From: Clostridium sp. cel8
GTDB taxonomy: Bacteria; Bacillota; Clostridia; Clostridiales; Clostridiaceae
Reading direction: 5' to 3'
Assembly (NCBI RefSeq): GCF_014050525.1
Contig: NZ_JACGAG010000008.1
Location: forward strand, 62,001 to 126,000
DNA length: 64,000 nucleotides
Below the pieces are notes generated by a model, which searched no databases, was not told the DNA's origin, and saw nothing but the letters and a program-made list of their open reading frames with translations. Position numbers and translations under genes: made by a program. Positions 39,369 through 48,946 of the stretch are shown piece after piece. Every line of letters begins with the position of its first letter. The first letter of the stretch is position 1.

Positions 39369-39457
39369 AAACAAACCCCATTTTTAAATGCTATATTAAA
39401 TATTACTAAATGGGATTAATTTATATTACTATTATTTTTTAATACTTAAATTTATAC

Positions 39458-40345
39458 TTAAATTTGCTTTACACCAAGTACCTTAAGTCCTCCCTTAACA
39501 CATTCTATTAAAAGCGGAAAATCAGGGCCTCTTTCTCCATCTATATCCGTTACTATATCCTCTTTACATTCAATTTCTACTCTATCAGCTTTAAAATATA
39601 TAAGTCCTGAGGAATTTTCTAAATGATCTCCTCTAATCATTTTTATAAAAAGAGCAATAATATCTTTCATAAGAGAAGCCTTTATTATTATAACATCAAG
39701 CATTCCATCATCAACTCGTGCCTTATAGGCAAGGTTTAGATTACCTGCAGTTTGACCATTGAATACAAGAATAAGATACATGTCACCATCAAATACTTTA
39801 TTTTTAGATTTTACTTTTACTTTAAGCTTTCTCAAATTTGTAAGCTGTTCTAGTCCTGTTATGTAATAAGCTAATTTACCTATTGTATTTTTTAAATTTA
39901 CATCAGTTTTCTGTGATACATCTGTAAACAGCCCTGTACTGGCAACATTTATAAAGTATTTATCATTTACTTTTCCAATATCAACTGCTTTAGGGCTACT
40001 CTCTAATATCTGTTTGCATGCTAAATCAACTTTTGAAGGCATACCTATAAACCTTGCAAAATCATTAGCAGTTCCTACTGGCAAAATAGCTATTGGAATA
40101 TCTATATTCAATTTTTTCATATGATTCACAACATTATCAACAGTTCCATCGCCACCTGCTATGAGAACATATTTATAGCTATCATCTATATCTGAAAATG
40201 CCTTGTCAATTGTGTATCCTGATCCTATCCTAAATGGTACAATTCCATATCCATAGCTTTGATGAATCATAATAATTTTATCTATATGAGAAACTATAGT
40301 ATTCTCTCCTGCATAAGGATTATAGATAAACTTTACTTTATTCAT
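39458..40345 (-). CDS. Diacylglycerol kinase family lipid kinase (YegS/DgkB-like)
   Basis: The 295-residue protein has the DAGK catalytic start FIYNPYAGEN, the nucleotide-binding VLIAGGDGTVDNVVNHM, LPVGTANDFARF, and the C-terminal GERGPDFPLLIECV. Such enzymes phosphorylate diacylglycerol or related lipids, here perhaps feeding phosphatidic acid back to phospholipid synthesis together with pssA 2 kb away. The ribosome site is TAGGGAA. The lipid substrate is inferred. Confidence 0.88.
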   Translation of the reverse strand: MNKVKFIYNPYAGENTIVSHIDKIIMIHQSYGYGIVPFRIGSGYTIDKAFSDIDDSYKYVLIAGGDGTVDNVVNHMKKLNIDIPIAILPVGTANDFARFIGMPSKVDLACKQILESSPKAVDIGKVNDKYFINVASTGLFTDVSQKTDVNLKNTIGKLAYYITGLEQLTNLRKLKVKVKSKNKVFDGDMYLILVFNGQTAGNLNLAYKARVDDGMLDVIIIKASLMKDIIALFIKMIRGDHLENSSGLIYFKADRVEIECKEDIVTDIDGERGPDFPLLIECVKGGLKVLGVKQI

Positions 40346-40468
40346 ATAAATTCCCTACTTCCACAATAAACTTTATAGAAACTAAAATTTAGATTTTTGA
40401 ATTAATATTCCATATTATTTTACTATTAACACTTAAAATTGACTATTATATTATATCATTACATATAA

Positions 40469-40507
40469 TAAATCCACAAGATTGTCAAAAGTAATCTTGT
40501 GGATTTA
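40469..40507 (-). terminator. Terminator after the CBS protein gene
   Basis: A 14-bp inverted repeat AAATCCACAAGATT / AATCTTGTGGATTT with a 9-base loop lies between the CBS gene and the lipid kinase gene. The U-tract is only moderate (ATTTATTATA). Confidence 0.6.
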
Positions 40508-40550
40508 TTTATATAGAATTAACTCATTTCATATAAATTTTCTTAAATTT

Positions 40551-40979
40551 CTAGTACATTGACCTTCCTGGTTGAGAAATACTTGAAAGTGCTCCCTCTG
40601 CCTCTCTATCACAATTAGGTGTAACTGCCATATCTCCAAGAGCCACTACTCCAACTAGATTTCCATTCTCTACAATTGGCACTCTTCTTATTTGTCTTTC
40701 ACTCATTATTCTTGAAACATCTGCTACATCCATATCTGGTGATGCAGTTACTGGATTTGAAGACATAACATCTCTTACAGCTTTTGTTTTTGTGTTTTGT
40801 CCCTGTGAAGAACATCGTATGGCAATATCTCTATCAGTTATTATTCCAACCACTTTATCTCCATCACATACAGGTACAGAACCTATATTGTACTGTGCCA
40901 TAAGTTCTGCTGCTCTTTCTATAGTGTCATTTGCATTAAGACTAACTACAGATTCAGTCATTATATCTCTTATTTTCAT
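40551..40979 (-). CDS. Two-CBS-domain protein
   Basis: The 142-residue cytoplasmic protein is almost entirely a CBS pair: MKIRDIMTESVVSLNANDT with IGSVPVCDGDKVVGIITDRDI, then VRDVMSSNPVTASPD with RRVPIVENGNLVGVVALGD. CBS pairs bind adenosyl nucleotides and act as energy sensors; no attached effector domain is present. The C-terminal tail is Ser-rich. A strong TGAGGTG ribosome site precedes ATG 40979. The partner is unknown. Confidence 0.9.
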   Translation of the reverse strand: MKIRDIMTESVVSLNANDTIERAAELMAQYNIGSVPVCDGDKVVGIITDRDIAIRCSSQGQNTKTKAVRDVMSSNPVTASPDMDVADVSRIMSERQIRRVPIVENGNLVGVVALGDMAVTPNCDREAEGALSSISQPGRSMY

Positions 40980-41048
40980 AATAAATCACCTCATAAATTT
41001 ATTTGCAGATTTATTATGTGTCATATATAAGGTTTTCTTACATATAAA

Positions 41049-41720
41049 TTATTGGATATTTTTTGTCCTTTTTTTTAAAATCACTGTAATAATTACTACT
41101 AATGTCAAAAATATTACTGGAATAAAAAATTTTATTGAGAATGGTTTTATCATACTATGTCCCATAAATGAATAGCTAATCATTTCAGGAATTATTCCAA
41201 AAGTAGTTCCAAAAATAAAATCACTGTATTTCATTTTTGTAAGTCCTGCAGTATAACTTAAGGTATCATAAGGAAATATGAATGAGAGCCTCATAAAAAG
41301 AATAATTTTAAATCCATTTTTCTCTATATTATTGTCTAACTTAAGAACTTTTCCTTTAATAATTTTATCTACAACAGATCTTCCAAATAATCTTGCTATA
41401 AAAAAAGCTATAGTACCAGCTCCAATACAGCCAATCATATTTAAAATAATAGCTATATATGGACCATAAACATATCCTGCAATAATAGATAGAACAGATG
41501 ATGGAACTATAAACAAAATTGGTTTTAGTGTATATATAATTATAAATACTACAGCAGAAAATTTTCCATAACTTTTTATAAAATTTATAATAGTATTCAA
41601 CTTTATTATGTAGAAATATTTACCATATTTGTGTATAATAGATATTATAAAAATAATAAGTATAAATACTAATATTATTTTTATAATATTTTTTTTAATA
41701 TATATCCTTTTATTATCCAT
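41049..41720 (-). CDS. TVP38/TMEM64 family membrane protein (VTT/DedA-like)
   Basis: The 223-residue protein has an N-terminal helix and a VTT domain with VFIIIYTLKPILFIVPSSVLSIIAGYVYGP, GAGTIAFFIARLFGR and RLSFIFPYDTLSYTAGLTKMKYSDF, typical of the SNARE-associated/DedA group, which is now linked to lipid scrambling. The ATG at 41720 has only a distant GGAAG site (about 12 bases), and a TTG at 41729 is an alternative. Confidence 0.85.
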   Translation of the reverse strand: MDNKRIYIKKNIIKIILVFILIIFIISIIHKYGKYFYIIKLNTIINFIKSYGKFSAVVFIIIYTLKPILFIVPSSVLSIIAGYVYGPYIAIILNMIGCIGAGTIAFFIARLFGRSVVDKIIKGKVLKLDNNIEKNGFKIILFMRLSFIFPYDTLSYTAGLTKMKYSDFIFGTTFGIIPEMISYSFMGHSMIKPFSIKFFIPVIFLTLVVIITVILKKRTKNIQ

Positions 41721-41729
41721 GTAAAGCAA

Positions 41730-41963
41730 CTACTTCCATAATAGAATTATTAAATATAAATATACCAAATATAAAAGCATGTTACAATTATATTATAGTG
41801 TATTTTTCATTAGATAATTATAACTTATTGACAAATACTTATTTTACAAAAAATTTATAATACTTCGTTTACTATAATGAATAAAATGAGTTATAATAAA
41901 ATATAAGTATATAAATATATTTTAAAGGATTATTTATTCTTTATATATTGGGGAGTGATAATA
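41730..41963. other. Divergent intergenic region before pssA
   Basis: The 234-base AT-rich gap contains several -10-like TATAAT boxes (41856-41861, 41873-41878) and a TTGACA at 41828, but the spacings are not ideal, so no single promoter can be chosen. No structured RNA was recognised. Confidence 0.35.
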
Positions 41964-42485
41964 GTGACTAAAATAGCTAAGAGTTCTTTGCCAAACGCAT
42001 TTACACTGGCAAATCTTGGCTGTGGGGTAATATCTCTTATGATGTCTTTTCAAGAAGAATATAAATTAGCCATTTTTTTTATTTTATTTGCTTGTTTAGC
42101 TGACAGATATGATGGAAGAGTAGCCAGATACTTGAATGTATCTAGTGAATTAGGTAAAGAATTGGATTCTCTTGCAGATTTGGTATCATTTGGAGTTGCG
42201 CCTTCAGTATTAATATTTAATGTTTATAATTTTTCTACTCTTGGATTATTAGGTTATATTATAGTTCTAATACTTCCACTATCAGGAGCATATAGACTGG
42301 CAAGATACAATATAACTGACTTTGATGGTAACTTTTTAGGTATACCTATAACATTTGCAGGTATGTTTATAGCTTTGTTTTGTTTATTTACATTTAGACA
42401 TCCAATTCATACCAAATTTGTCATTTTACTTATAATATTACTTTCTTATTTAATGATATCTACACATAGATTTAAGAAATTTTAA
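41964..42485 (+). CDS. pssA: CDP-diacylglycerol-serine O-phosphatidyltransferase
   Basis: PssA makes phosphatidylserine from CDP-diacylglycerol and serine at the membrane. The 173-residue protein has the CDP-alcohol phosphotransferase signature DGRVAR...G...DSLAD (about residues 47-69) and NAFTLANLGCGVISL, plus several helices. A GTG start at 41964, 8 bases from GGGGAG, gives the usual short N-terminus; the frame can extend to a GTG at 41955, but that overlaps the ribosome site. No psd gene is adjacent. Confidence 0.9.
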   Translation: MTKIAKSSLPNAFTLANLGCGVISLMMSFQEEYKLAIFFILFACLADRYDGRVARYLNVSSELGKELDSLADLVSFGVAPSVLIFNVYNFSTLGLLGYIIVLILPLSGAYRLARYNITDFDGNFLGIPITFAGMFIALFCLFTFRHPIHTKFVILLIILLSYLMISTHRFKKF

Positions 42486-42511
42486 TATCTAGTGGGGTAA
42501 TTCCCACTTTT

Positions 42512-42889
42512 TTATTTATTATCATGTCCCCCATCATTATCTTCTTCATACAACTCATCCAAGTCATTTATAAATAGATCTTCATTAATTTCATTTGCCA
42601 TATATTCTATTTTAATTTTATCTTTTATAAGTTGGGATTTCAATTCACAATAATCTGCATAACAGCGACTTGATTTATTTATTGAACTTATTATCTTGTC
42701 AATAGTATCCCCAAGTTTATTTGCCCTATTTATAGCTGACTTCACATCTTTTTTATGCGCAAGTGCAACACTATTAAGCTCGCTAGCACCACCTATTAAT
42801 AGTCTATATGAATTAGTTAACTTGCCTAGAATATCTGTCAAATTATTTATATCACAATAGTAATCTTCTATCATTTTTCTATGAGACAT
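42512..42889 (-). CDS. Small hypothetical acidic helical protein
   Basis: The 125-residue protein is predicted to be mostly helical and soluble, with a strongly acidic C-terminal end (NDLDELYEEDNDGGHDNK). I do not recognise a family. A good AGAGGGG ribosome site precedes ATG 42889, so it is probably translated. It lies downstream of the HD protein and ppx in the same direction and may be the last gene of that group. Confidence 0.6.
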   Translation of the reverse strand: MSHRKMIEDYYCDINNLTDILGKLTNSYRLLIGGASELNSVALAHKKDVKSAINRANKLGDTIDKIISSINKSSRCYADYCELKSQLIKDKIKIEYMANEINEDLFINDLDELYEEDNDGGHDNK

Positions 42890-42965
42890 ATAAATCCCCT
42901 CTTAATTACTATAAGTATTATACATATAATTAAATATATTCAAAATTAATATATTTAATTATGAC

Positions 42966-43553
42966 TTACTTTGGTTCTAATCGTGTTTCTATATTAAATA
43001 TATCATTAAATAATTTACTCTTAGTATTAAATTTTATCAGAGTCTTCTGAAATTCACTACTATCTATATAAAATGTTAAATGTTTTTTATCAAGAACTAT
43101 TTTATCTAGGATAGTATATTTTTTATGAGGACTATCTAGTGCATCAGAAATTCTCAACATAGATATTAGCATTTTTAATTTTTTACGTTCATCTCTATCA
43201 TAATGTTTAATACCTTTATCTATATTTCTTCTATGACTAGAAGCTATTATAGCCATAGACCTTCTAAGAGAATTAGGTACAGCGTCCAGTATAGAATCAT
43301 TTAAAATTATATACCTAGTATGTTTATGATGTTTAGCTTTACTTACAAAATATCCAATGTCATGTATAAGTGCACTACAACATAAAATATTCCTATACAT
43401 TTCAGATAATTTATGAAGTCCCATAGTTTCATCAAATATTGCAGCTGCAAAAGATCCAACTCTAATTTCATGATTTGCACTGCCATTTACATCATATTTT
43501 TCTCCAAGGTAAAGTGCTGATTTAAAGCTAAAATATTTACATATATCAAGCAT
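42966..43553 (-). CDS. Stand-alone HD-domain phosphohydrolase related to the Ppx/GppA C-terminus
   Basis: The 195-residue protein has NHEIRVGSFAAAIFDE, the HD pair in ALIHDIGYFVSK, HHKHTRY and IISDALD-like LRISDALDSPHKKY. The HHKHTRYII segment is the pattern usually found in the HD half of Ppx/GppA exopolyphosphatases. It lies 74 bases after ppx and is likely co-transcribed. A nucleotide or polyphosphate phosphohydrolase role in the same pathway is inferred. Confidence 0.8.
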   Translation of the reverse strand: MLDICKYFSFKSALYLGEKYDVNGSANHEIRVGSFAAAIFDETMGLHKLSEMYRNILCCSALIHDIGYFVSKAKHHKHTRYIILNDSILDAVPNSLRRSMAIIASSHRRNIDKGIKHYDRDERKKLKMLISMLRISDALDSPHKKYTILDKIVLDKKHLTFYIDSSEFQKTLIKFNTKSKLFNDIFNIETRLEPK

Positions 43554-43627
43554 AAATAATCTCCCATTAAATAATTTATATATTATATGATAAGAGATGC
43601 TTATTTATTATTTATAACTCACAATAT

Positions 43628-45136
43628 TTATTTATAATTCACAATGAGTTTTTTCCCAAATACCTGTTCAAAGTTGTATTCATAATATGAAACTGTAGTT
43701 AATTCAAGAGATGGACTCATCTTTGATTTAATTTTTAAAAGTACCTTATCCTTATCACTACTTATTTTAACATCTACAATATTTCCATCTGATGCTCTAT
43801 CCAAAGCTTTAGCTATATTTAAAATCACATTCATCTTCTGTATCAATACAACATCCTTATTTTTAATTATGCTTCCAAAATAATAGGATTTTCTAATTTT
43901 ATAATCTTCAAAATTAGATATTACAAAAGCAGCCATTAACTGTTGTCTATGTGTAAGTCCATATATTTTTATATCTCTTACTATTGAAAATGAATACTTT
44001 GTTTGTCTATTAGATCCAATAAATACTCCACAATCATGCAAATATGCAGCTGTCTTCAAAATCTTATAATTAGAATTGTTTGAGTAAAGTTCTGGAACAA
44101 TATTTTTACTTATTTCCTTTGAAAATTCCCATACTCTTTTTACATGCTCCTGATTTAAATTGAAATTATGTATTATAGTATTCAAAGAAAAATTCAACAT
44201 ATTTTCAATTACATGATCATCTGAAGTAATTGTCATTTTATATATAAGTCCTTGTCTTATTCCATTTCCACTTATAATCACTTTCTTAAAATTGCAATAC
44301 TTCACTAAAGTTACAATAGCTATAAAAGCTCCTGGAAATATATCCCACCTATCTTTAGATATTCCCTTTACTTCTCTGTATTTAGATATTTCCTTGTATT
44401 TTAATGAATTATAAATTTGAATAATATCTTTCCGTGAAATAACATAATTATGAGAGTTATTAAATGGATAAGATACCTTATTTCTATGAACTTTCCCAAC
44501 AGTTCTAAAACTTCCCCCAATTCCTATAAGAGGAACATTCTCTACCTCCTTTAAAAAATCAATGGAATTAAATACTTCCTTTATATATTTAATTAAACCT
44601 TTTGATTTCTTATAAATATCCCCATCTATAGATAGTAACTTATCTGTAAGTGTTATAGCTCCCATGGGAACACTTATACAATTTTTAATACTTCTATTTT
44701 TAACAAGTATAAGTTCCATGCTGCTTCCTCCAATATCCACAATAAGTCCAGATTGTATATCTATACTATTTATAACCCCTAGATAATCATAATATGATTC
44801 TTCTTCACCAGTTAATATCCTTACATCAATTTGAAATTTTTCTTTTACCATTTTTATAAATTCAATTTTATTTGAAGCTTTCCGCACAGCCTCAGTTGCA
44901 ACTGCAATAATTTTATTCACATTATTAGCATCACACAATCGTTTAAAATGTGCTAGAGCTTCCATTGCAGCTTTAATCCTGTCTTCACTTAGAGCTCCAT
45001 TTTCTGTCATATCTTTTCCTAAACGAACTGAATATTTAAGTTCATCTAAAACCTCATAAGCTCTATCTTTAGAAATTTTTACAATTACAATCCTCATAGA
45101 ATTAGAACCAATATCTATTATAGCTATTTTATCCAT
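43628..45136 (-). CDS. ppx: Ppx/GppA exopolyphosphatase
   Basis: Exopolyphosphatase releases orthophosphate from polyphosphate, or pppGpp phosphatase activity in the GppA branch. The 502-residue protein has AIIDIGSNSMRIVIVKI, VATEAVRKASN, the ATPase-like LIVDIGGSSMEL and GIGGSFRT, and a C-terminal HD-like domain (about 310-490). In that HD part, LHDCGVFIGSNRQTKYSF lacks the usual HHKH motif. Its opposite neighbour ppk1 makes the substrate. The last codons and stop are partly duplicated just downstream. Confidence 0.93.
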   Translation of the reverse strand: MDKIAIIDIGSNSMRIVIVKISKDRAYEVLDELKYSVRLGKDMTENGALSEDRIKAAMEALAHFKRLCDANNVNKIIAVATEAVRKASNKIEFIKMVKEKFQIDVRILTGEEESYYDYLGVINSIDIQSGLIVDIGGSSMELILVKNRSIKNCISVPMGAITLTDKLLSIDGDIYKKSKGLIKYIKEVFNSIDFLKEVENVPLIGIGGSFRTVGKVHRNKVSYPFNNSHNYVISRKDIIQIYNSLKYKEISKYREVKGISKDRWDIFPGAFIAIVTLVKYCNFKKVIISGNGIRQGLIYKMTITSDDHVIENMLNFSLNTIIHNFNLNQEHVKRVWEFSKEISKNIVPELYSNNSNYKILKTAAYLHDCGVFIGSNRQTKYSFSIVRDIKIYGLTHRQQLMAAFVISNFEDYKIRKSYYFGSIIKNKDVVLIQKMNVILNIAKALDRASDGNIVDVKISSDKDKVLLKIKSKMSPSLELTTVSYYEYNFEQVFGKKLIVNYK

Positions 45137-45308
45137 AGACTCACCTCTTTGAAAATACGAAATAATGTTTTAATAAAATTAATATCAATTCTATTATGTA
45201 ACAATACCTCTGATAATATTTTGAATACATAAATATTTACTTTAAATTAGGGAATAATCAAATATATATGATAAACAAAATCATACTAATACTTATGGGG
45301 CGTATAAA

Positions 45309-47345
45309 ATGAGCAAATTCAACGACTATAAATATTTTATAAATAGAGAGTTAAGCTGGATACAATTCAATAAAAGAGTTCTTGAAGAATGTCAAAATAC
45401 AAAACATCCACTGTTTGAAAGACTCAGATTTATTTCAATTTCAAGTTCCAATCTAGATGAATTTTTTATGGTAAGAGTTGGTTCTCTATTAGACCAAATG
45501 AAAGCAAAATTCAATAAAAAGGATCCTTCAGGTCTAACCCCAAAACAGCAATTAAAAAAAATTTACAAAAGTGTTGCTAAATTAATGTCTGATGAATGTA
45601 ATTACTTCAATAACTCTTTAAAGCCGGCTCTAGAAAATGAAGGAATACACTTTCTAACATTAAGACAATTGAATAGCCAGCAACTTTCCTATATTAAAGA
45701 TTATTATCACAAAAATATATTTCCAGTAATCACTCCAATGATAATAGACAGAAGTACTTCTTTCCCACTTATTTTAAACAAGAGTTTAAACATAGGTCTT
45801 TTAATAGATGAAAATGGGAAAAAAACTTTTGCTACAGTACAAGTACCTTCAGTATTAAAAAGAATAATTAAAGTTCCATCTGAAAATGGCTTGGATATAA
45901 TAATGCTTGAGGATTTGATTAAGGCCAATTTGTCTTCACTGTTTGGAACTTCAAATATAATAGCTGTAGGTTGCTACAGAATTACACGAAATGCTGATTT
46001 AACATTAAATGAAGAAGGTGCTGAGGATCTGCTTGGTACAATAGAAAAATTTCTAAAAAAACGCAGATGGGGTGCAGTTGTAAGACTTGAAGTTGAACAA
46101 GGAATGGATAAAGAAATAATTGATATTATAGAAAGGGAAATTGAGGTATCAAAAGATCAAGAGTATGAAATAAATACTCCTTTAGATCTTACATTTCTAA
46201 AGGAACTTATAAATATAAAAGAATACAATTATCTATGTTATAGCACCATACAGCCTTTCAATCCTCTAAAAAACATAGATAATAATGATATATTTAAAAT
46301 TATATCAAAAGGAGATATACTCCTTCATCATCCCTATGACTCCTTTGATCCTATAGTAAGTATTATAAAACAAGCTGCTGTAGACGATTCAGTGCTGGCC
46401 ATAAAACAAACCCTATACAGAGTAAGTGGCGATTCCCCTATTGTAAAAGCATTAATTTCCGCAGCTGAAAATAGAAAACAAGTTACCGTTCTTGTAGAAT
46501 TAAAAGCTAGATTTGATGAAGAAAACAATATATCCTGGGCAAAGCAGCTAGAAAAATCAGGATGCCATGTTATATATGGACTTGTAGGACTTAAAACTCA
46601 TTGTAAACTACTTTTAATAGTTAGAAAAGAGAAGTCTGGTATAAAAAGATATGTACATATGGGTACTGGAAATTATAATGATATAACAGCAAAAATATAT
46701 ACGGATATAGGTCTTTTATCCTCAAATCCTGATTATGGAGAAGATGCTTCTATAATATTTAATATGCTTAGTGCTCATTCCATACCAAAAAACTTAAAGA
46801 AATTATGTATTGCACCTTTAAATCTTAGAGAAAGATTCTTATATTTTATAGATAGCGAAATTCAAAATGCACTTAAAGGAAGGCCAGCTAGAATAGTTGC
46901 TAAAATGAATTCTCTAGTTGATACAGAAATCATTGAAAATTTATATAAAGCATCTTCAGCTGGAGTTAAAATTGATCTTATTGTGCGTGGAATATGCTGT
47001 TTAAAACCTAATATTCCCAAAATAAGCGATAACATAAATGTAATAAGTATAGTTGGAAGATTTCTAGAACACAGCCGAATATTCTACTTCTATGGAAACG
47101 GCAGAGAGATGATATTTTTATCTAGTGCTGATTGGATGAGGAGAAATCTTGACAAAAGAGTTGAATTATTATTTCCAATTGAAGATATAAAAATTAAGAA
47201 AAGGATTAAAAAAATACTTAATATATATTTAAAGAGCAATATAGGCACCAAGAAACTAAATAGTGATGGTACCTATTCCAATATAGATAAACCAAAAAGA
47301 GAATCTTTAGACAGTCAAAACACATTCTATAAATCTAATATTTAG
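45309..47345 (+). CDS. ppk1: Polyphosphate kinase 1
   Basis: Ppk1 reversibly transfers the gamma-phosphate of ATP to polyphosphate. The 678-residue protein has FINRELSWIQFNKRVL, the phospho-His region GLKTHCKLLLIVRKE, MGTGNYND, the second active-site segment SRIFYFYGNG and RRNLDKRVELLFPI. The length is normal. It is divergent from ppx (172 bases apart), forming a synthesis/degradation pair. Its 3' end overlaps sdaAA tail-to-tail by 11 bases. Confidence 0.96.
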   Translation: MSKFNDYKYFINRELSWIQFNKRVLEECQNTKHPLFERLRFISISSSNLDEFFMVRVGSLLDQMKAKFNKKDPSGLTPKQQLKKIYKSVAKLMSDECNYFNNSLKPALENEGIHFLTLRQLNSQQLSYIKDYYHKNIFPVITPMIIDRSTSFPLILNKSLNIGLLIDENGKKTFATVQVPSVLKRIIKVPSENGLDIIMLEDLIKANLSSLFGTSNIIAVGCYRITRNADLTLNEEGAEDLLGTIEKFLKKRRWGAVVRLEVEQGMDKEIIDIIEREIEVSKDQEYEINTPLDLTFLKELINIKEYNYLCYSTIQPFNPLKNIDNNDIFKIISKGDILLHHPYDSFDPIVSIIKQAAVDDSVLAIKQTLYRVSGDSPIVKALISAAENRKQVTVLVELKARFDEENNISWAKQLEKSGCHVIYGLVGLKTHCKLLLIVRKEKSGIKRYVHMGTGNYNDITAKIYTDIGLLSSNPDYGEDASIIFNMLSAHSIPKNLKKLCIAPLNLRERFLYFIDSEIQNALKGRPARIVAKMNSLVDTEIIENLYKASSAGVKIDLIVRGICCLKPNIPKISDNINVISIVGRFLEHSRIFYFYGNGREMIFLSSADWMRRNLDKRVELLFPIEDIKIKKRIKKILNIYLKSNIGTKKLNSDGTYSNIDKPKRESLDSQNTFYKSNI

Positions 47346-48225
47346 CTTCTGCATCTTTATTCAAAACTTTTTCCTTAAGTTTTAGACCTGTTTTAGTTAC
47401 AGCAAGTCCTCCAAGTGCTGTTTCTCTAAGTTCACATGGCATACGTCTTCCAACATCATAAAGTGCAGAAACTGTGTCATCAAAAGGTATCTTACTTGAG
47501 ATTCCTGCCATAACCATATCTGCTGCTGAAACTGCATTTATTGCCCCAAAGGAATTTCTCTTTGCACAAGGTATCTCTACAAGTCCAGCTACAGGGTCAC
47601 ACACCAATCCTAGTATATTTTTTATAACTATTGCAGAAGCATTTAGCGCCATTTCCACTGTTCCACCCATCATTTCCACAACTGCAGCTGCTGCCATGGC
47701 AGAGGCAGATCCACATTCAGCCTGACAACCTCCTTCAGCTCCTGAAATAGTTGCATTTTTAGCTATAATCATTCCAATACAACCTGCTGTAAGTAATGCC
47801 TTTACAAGGTCATCTTCACTTTTTTCTAGTTTTTCTCCTACACTTATTATAACTGCAGGCAAAATTCCACAGGAACCTGCTGTAGGAGCTGCCACTATTT
47901 TTCCCATTGCAGCATTTACTTCTGAACATGAAAGTGCCCTTGCCATTAGCTTCAAGTTAAAATCTCCCGTTAAAGAGTTTCCTTTTTTTATGTATTCATT
48001 TAATTTATATGCATCTCCTCCTATTAATCCGCTTATAGATTTTACTCTGTGTTTCATTCCATACTCTGCAGAGTTTTTCATTATTTTTAAATTATTTTTC
48101 ATTTTTTCAATTATTTTATCTGCAGAAACCCCTGTAGATTTAGCTTCATTTTCAAGTGCATATTCCCATATTTTAATATTCTTTTCACTACATACTCTTA
48201 TAAGTTCTTCTCCACAATTTACCAT
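47335..48225 (-). CDS. sdaAA: L-serine dehydratase, iron-sulfur alpha subunit
   Basis: SdaAA with SdaAB deaminates L-serine to pyruvate and ammonia through a 4Fe-4S cluster. The 296-residue subunit shows AAPTAGSCGILPAVI, SGAEGGCQAECGSASAMAA, VCDPVAGLVEIPCAKRN and the SMAGI-like helical core; the cysteines are the cluster ligands. It starts one base after the sdaAB stop, with GGAGGAAC inside the sdaAB end. Pyruvate production links it loosely to the YpdAB pyruvate system in this window. Confidence 0.95.
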   Translation of the reverse strand: MVNCGEELIRVCSEKNIKIWEYALENEAKSTGVSADKIIEKMKNNLKIMKNSAEYGMKHRVKSISGLIGGDAYKLNEYIKKGNSLTGDFNLKLMARALSCSEVNAAMGKIVAAPTAGSCGILPAVIISVGEKLEKSEDDLVKALLTAGCIGMIIAKNATISGAEGGCQAECGSASAMAAAAVVEMMGGTVEMALNASAIVIKNILGLVCDPVAGLVEIPCAKRNSFGAINAVSAADMVMAGISSKIPFDDTVSALYDVGRRMPCELRETALGGLAVTKTGLKLKEKVLNKDAEAKY

Positions 48226-48226
48226 T

Positions 48227-48910
48227 TTATAGTTCCTCCAACACAGGATTTATAATTATAGCTTTTCTTATATTTGGAATCTCCTCTATTTCACCTACAA
48301 GATCTTCACTTACAAAATCGTCTAACTCAAAAACCATAAGTGCAGTTGACCCCTTACCGCTAGTTCTGTAAACTCTCATAAAAGCTATATTTATCTTATA
48401 TTTGTATAATATTTCGCATACGTCTTTTATCATTCCAGGAACATCATAATGATTTATAACAAGAGTTGGATAGTTACCTGTAAACTCAACTTCATTGCCG
48501 TTTATTTCGCTTACTTTTATATTACCTCCACCTATAGAGGCTCCCGTTATTTCAACTTCACTTCCATCCATTTTAGTTACAACAAACTTCACTGTGTTTG
48601 GATGGACATCTCCAAGATCACTTTCTATAAATTGAAATTCAATGCCTTGCTTTCTTGCTATTTCTATTGAATTTCTCAAATTGTCATCCCATGGATCCAT
48701 ACCAATTATTCCTGCAACAAGAGCCTTATCTGTACCATGTCCTTTATAAGTTTTTGCAAAAGAGCCATGAAGATAAAACTTCACTTTCTTTATATCTTTT
48801 CCCGATATAATTCTTGCAATCTTTCCAAGTCTAGCTGCACCTGCTGTATGCGAGCTAGACGGTCCTATCATAACAGGACCTATAATATCAAAAATCCCAT
48901 ACTCTCGCAT
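48227..48910 (-). CDS. sdaAB: L-serine dehydratase, iron-sulfur beta subunit
   Basis: The 227-residue beta subunit has the N-terminal IGPVMIGPSSSHTAGAARLGKIAR, the family serine-binding region, and a C-terminal ACT domain (about 150-225: TLVINHYDVPGMIKDVCEIL) that regulates activity. ATG 48910 follows AGGAGTG; the GTG at 48919 is rejected. It is coupled to sdaAA. Confidence 0.95.
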   Translation of the reverse strand: MREYGIFDIIGPVMIGPSSSHTAGAARLGKIARIISGKDIKKVKFYLHGSFAKTYKGHGTDKALVAGIIGMDPWDDNLRNSIEIARKQGIEFQFIESDLGDVHPNTVKFVVTKMDGSEVEITGASIGGGNIKVSEINGNEVEFTGNYPTLVINHYDVPGMIKDVCEILYKYKINIAFMRVYRTSGKGSTALMVFELDDFVSEDLVGEIEEIPNIRKAIIINPVLEEL

Positions 48911-48946
48911 ATAAATCACTCCTATTTTTCATTCAATAATACACCC

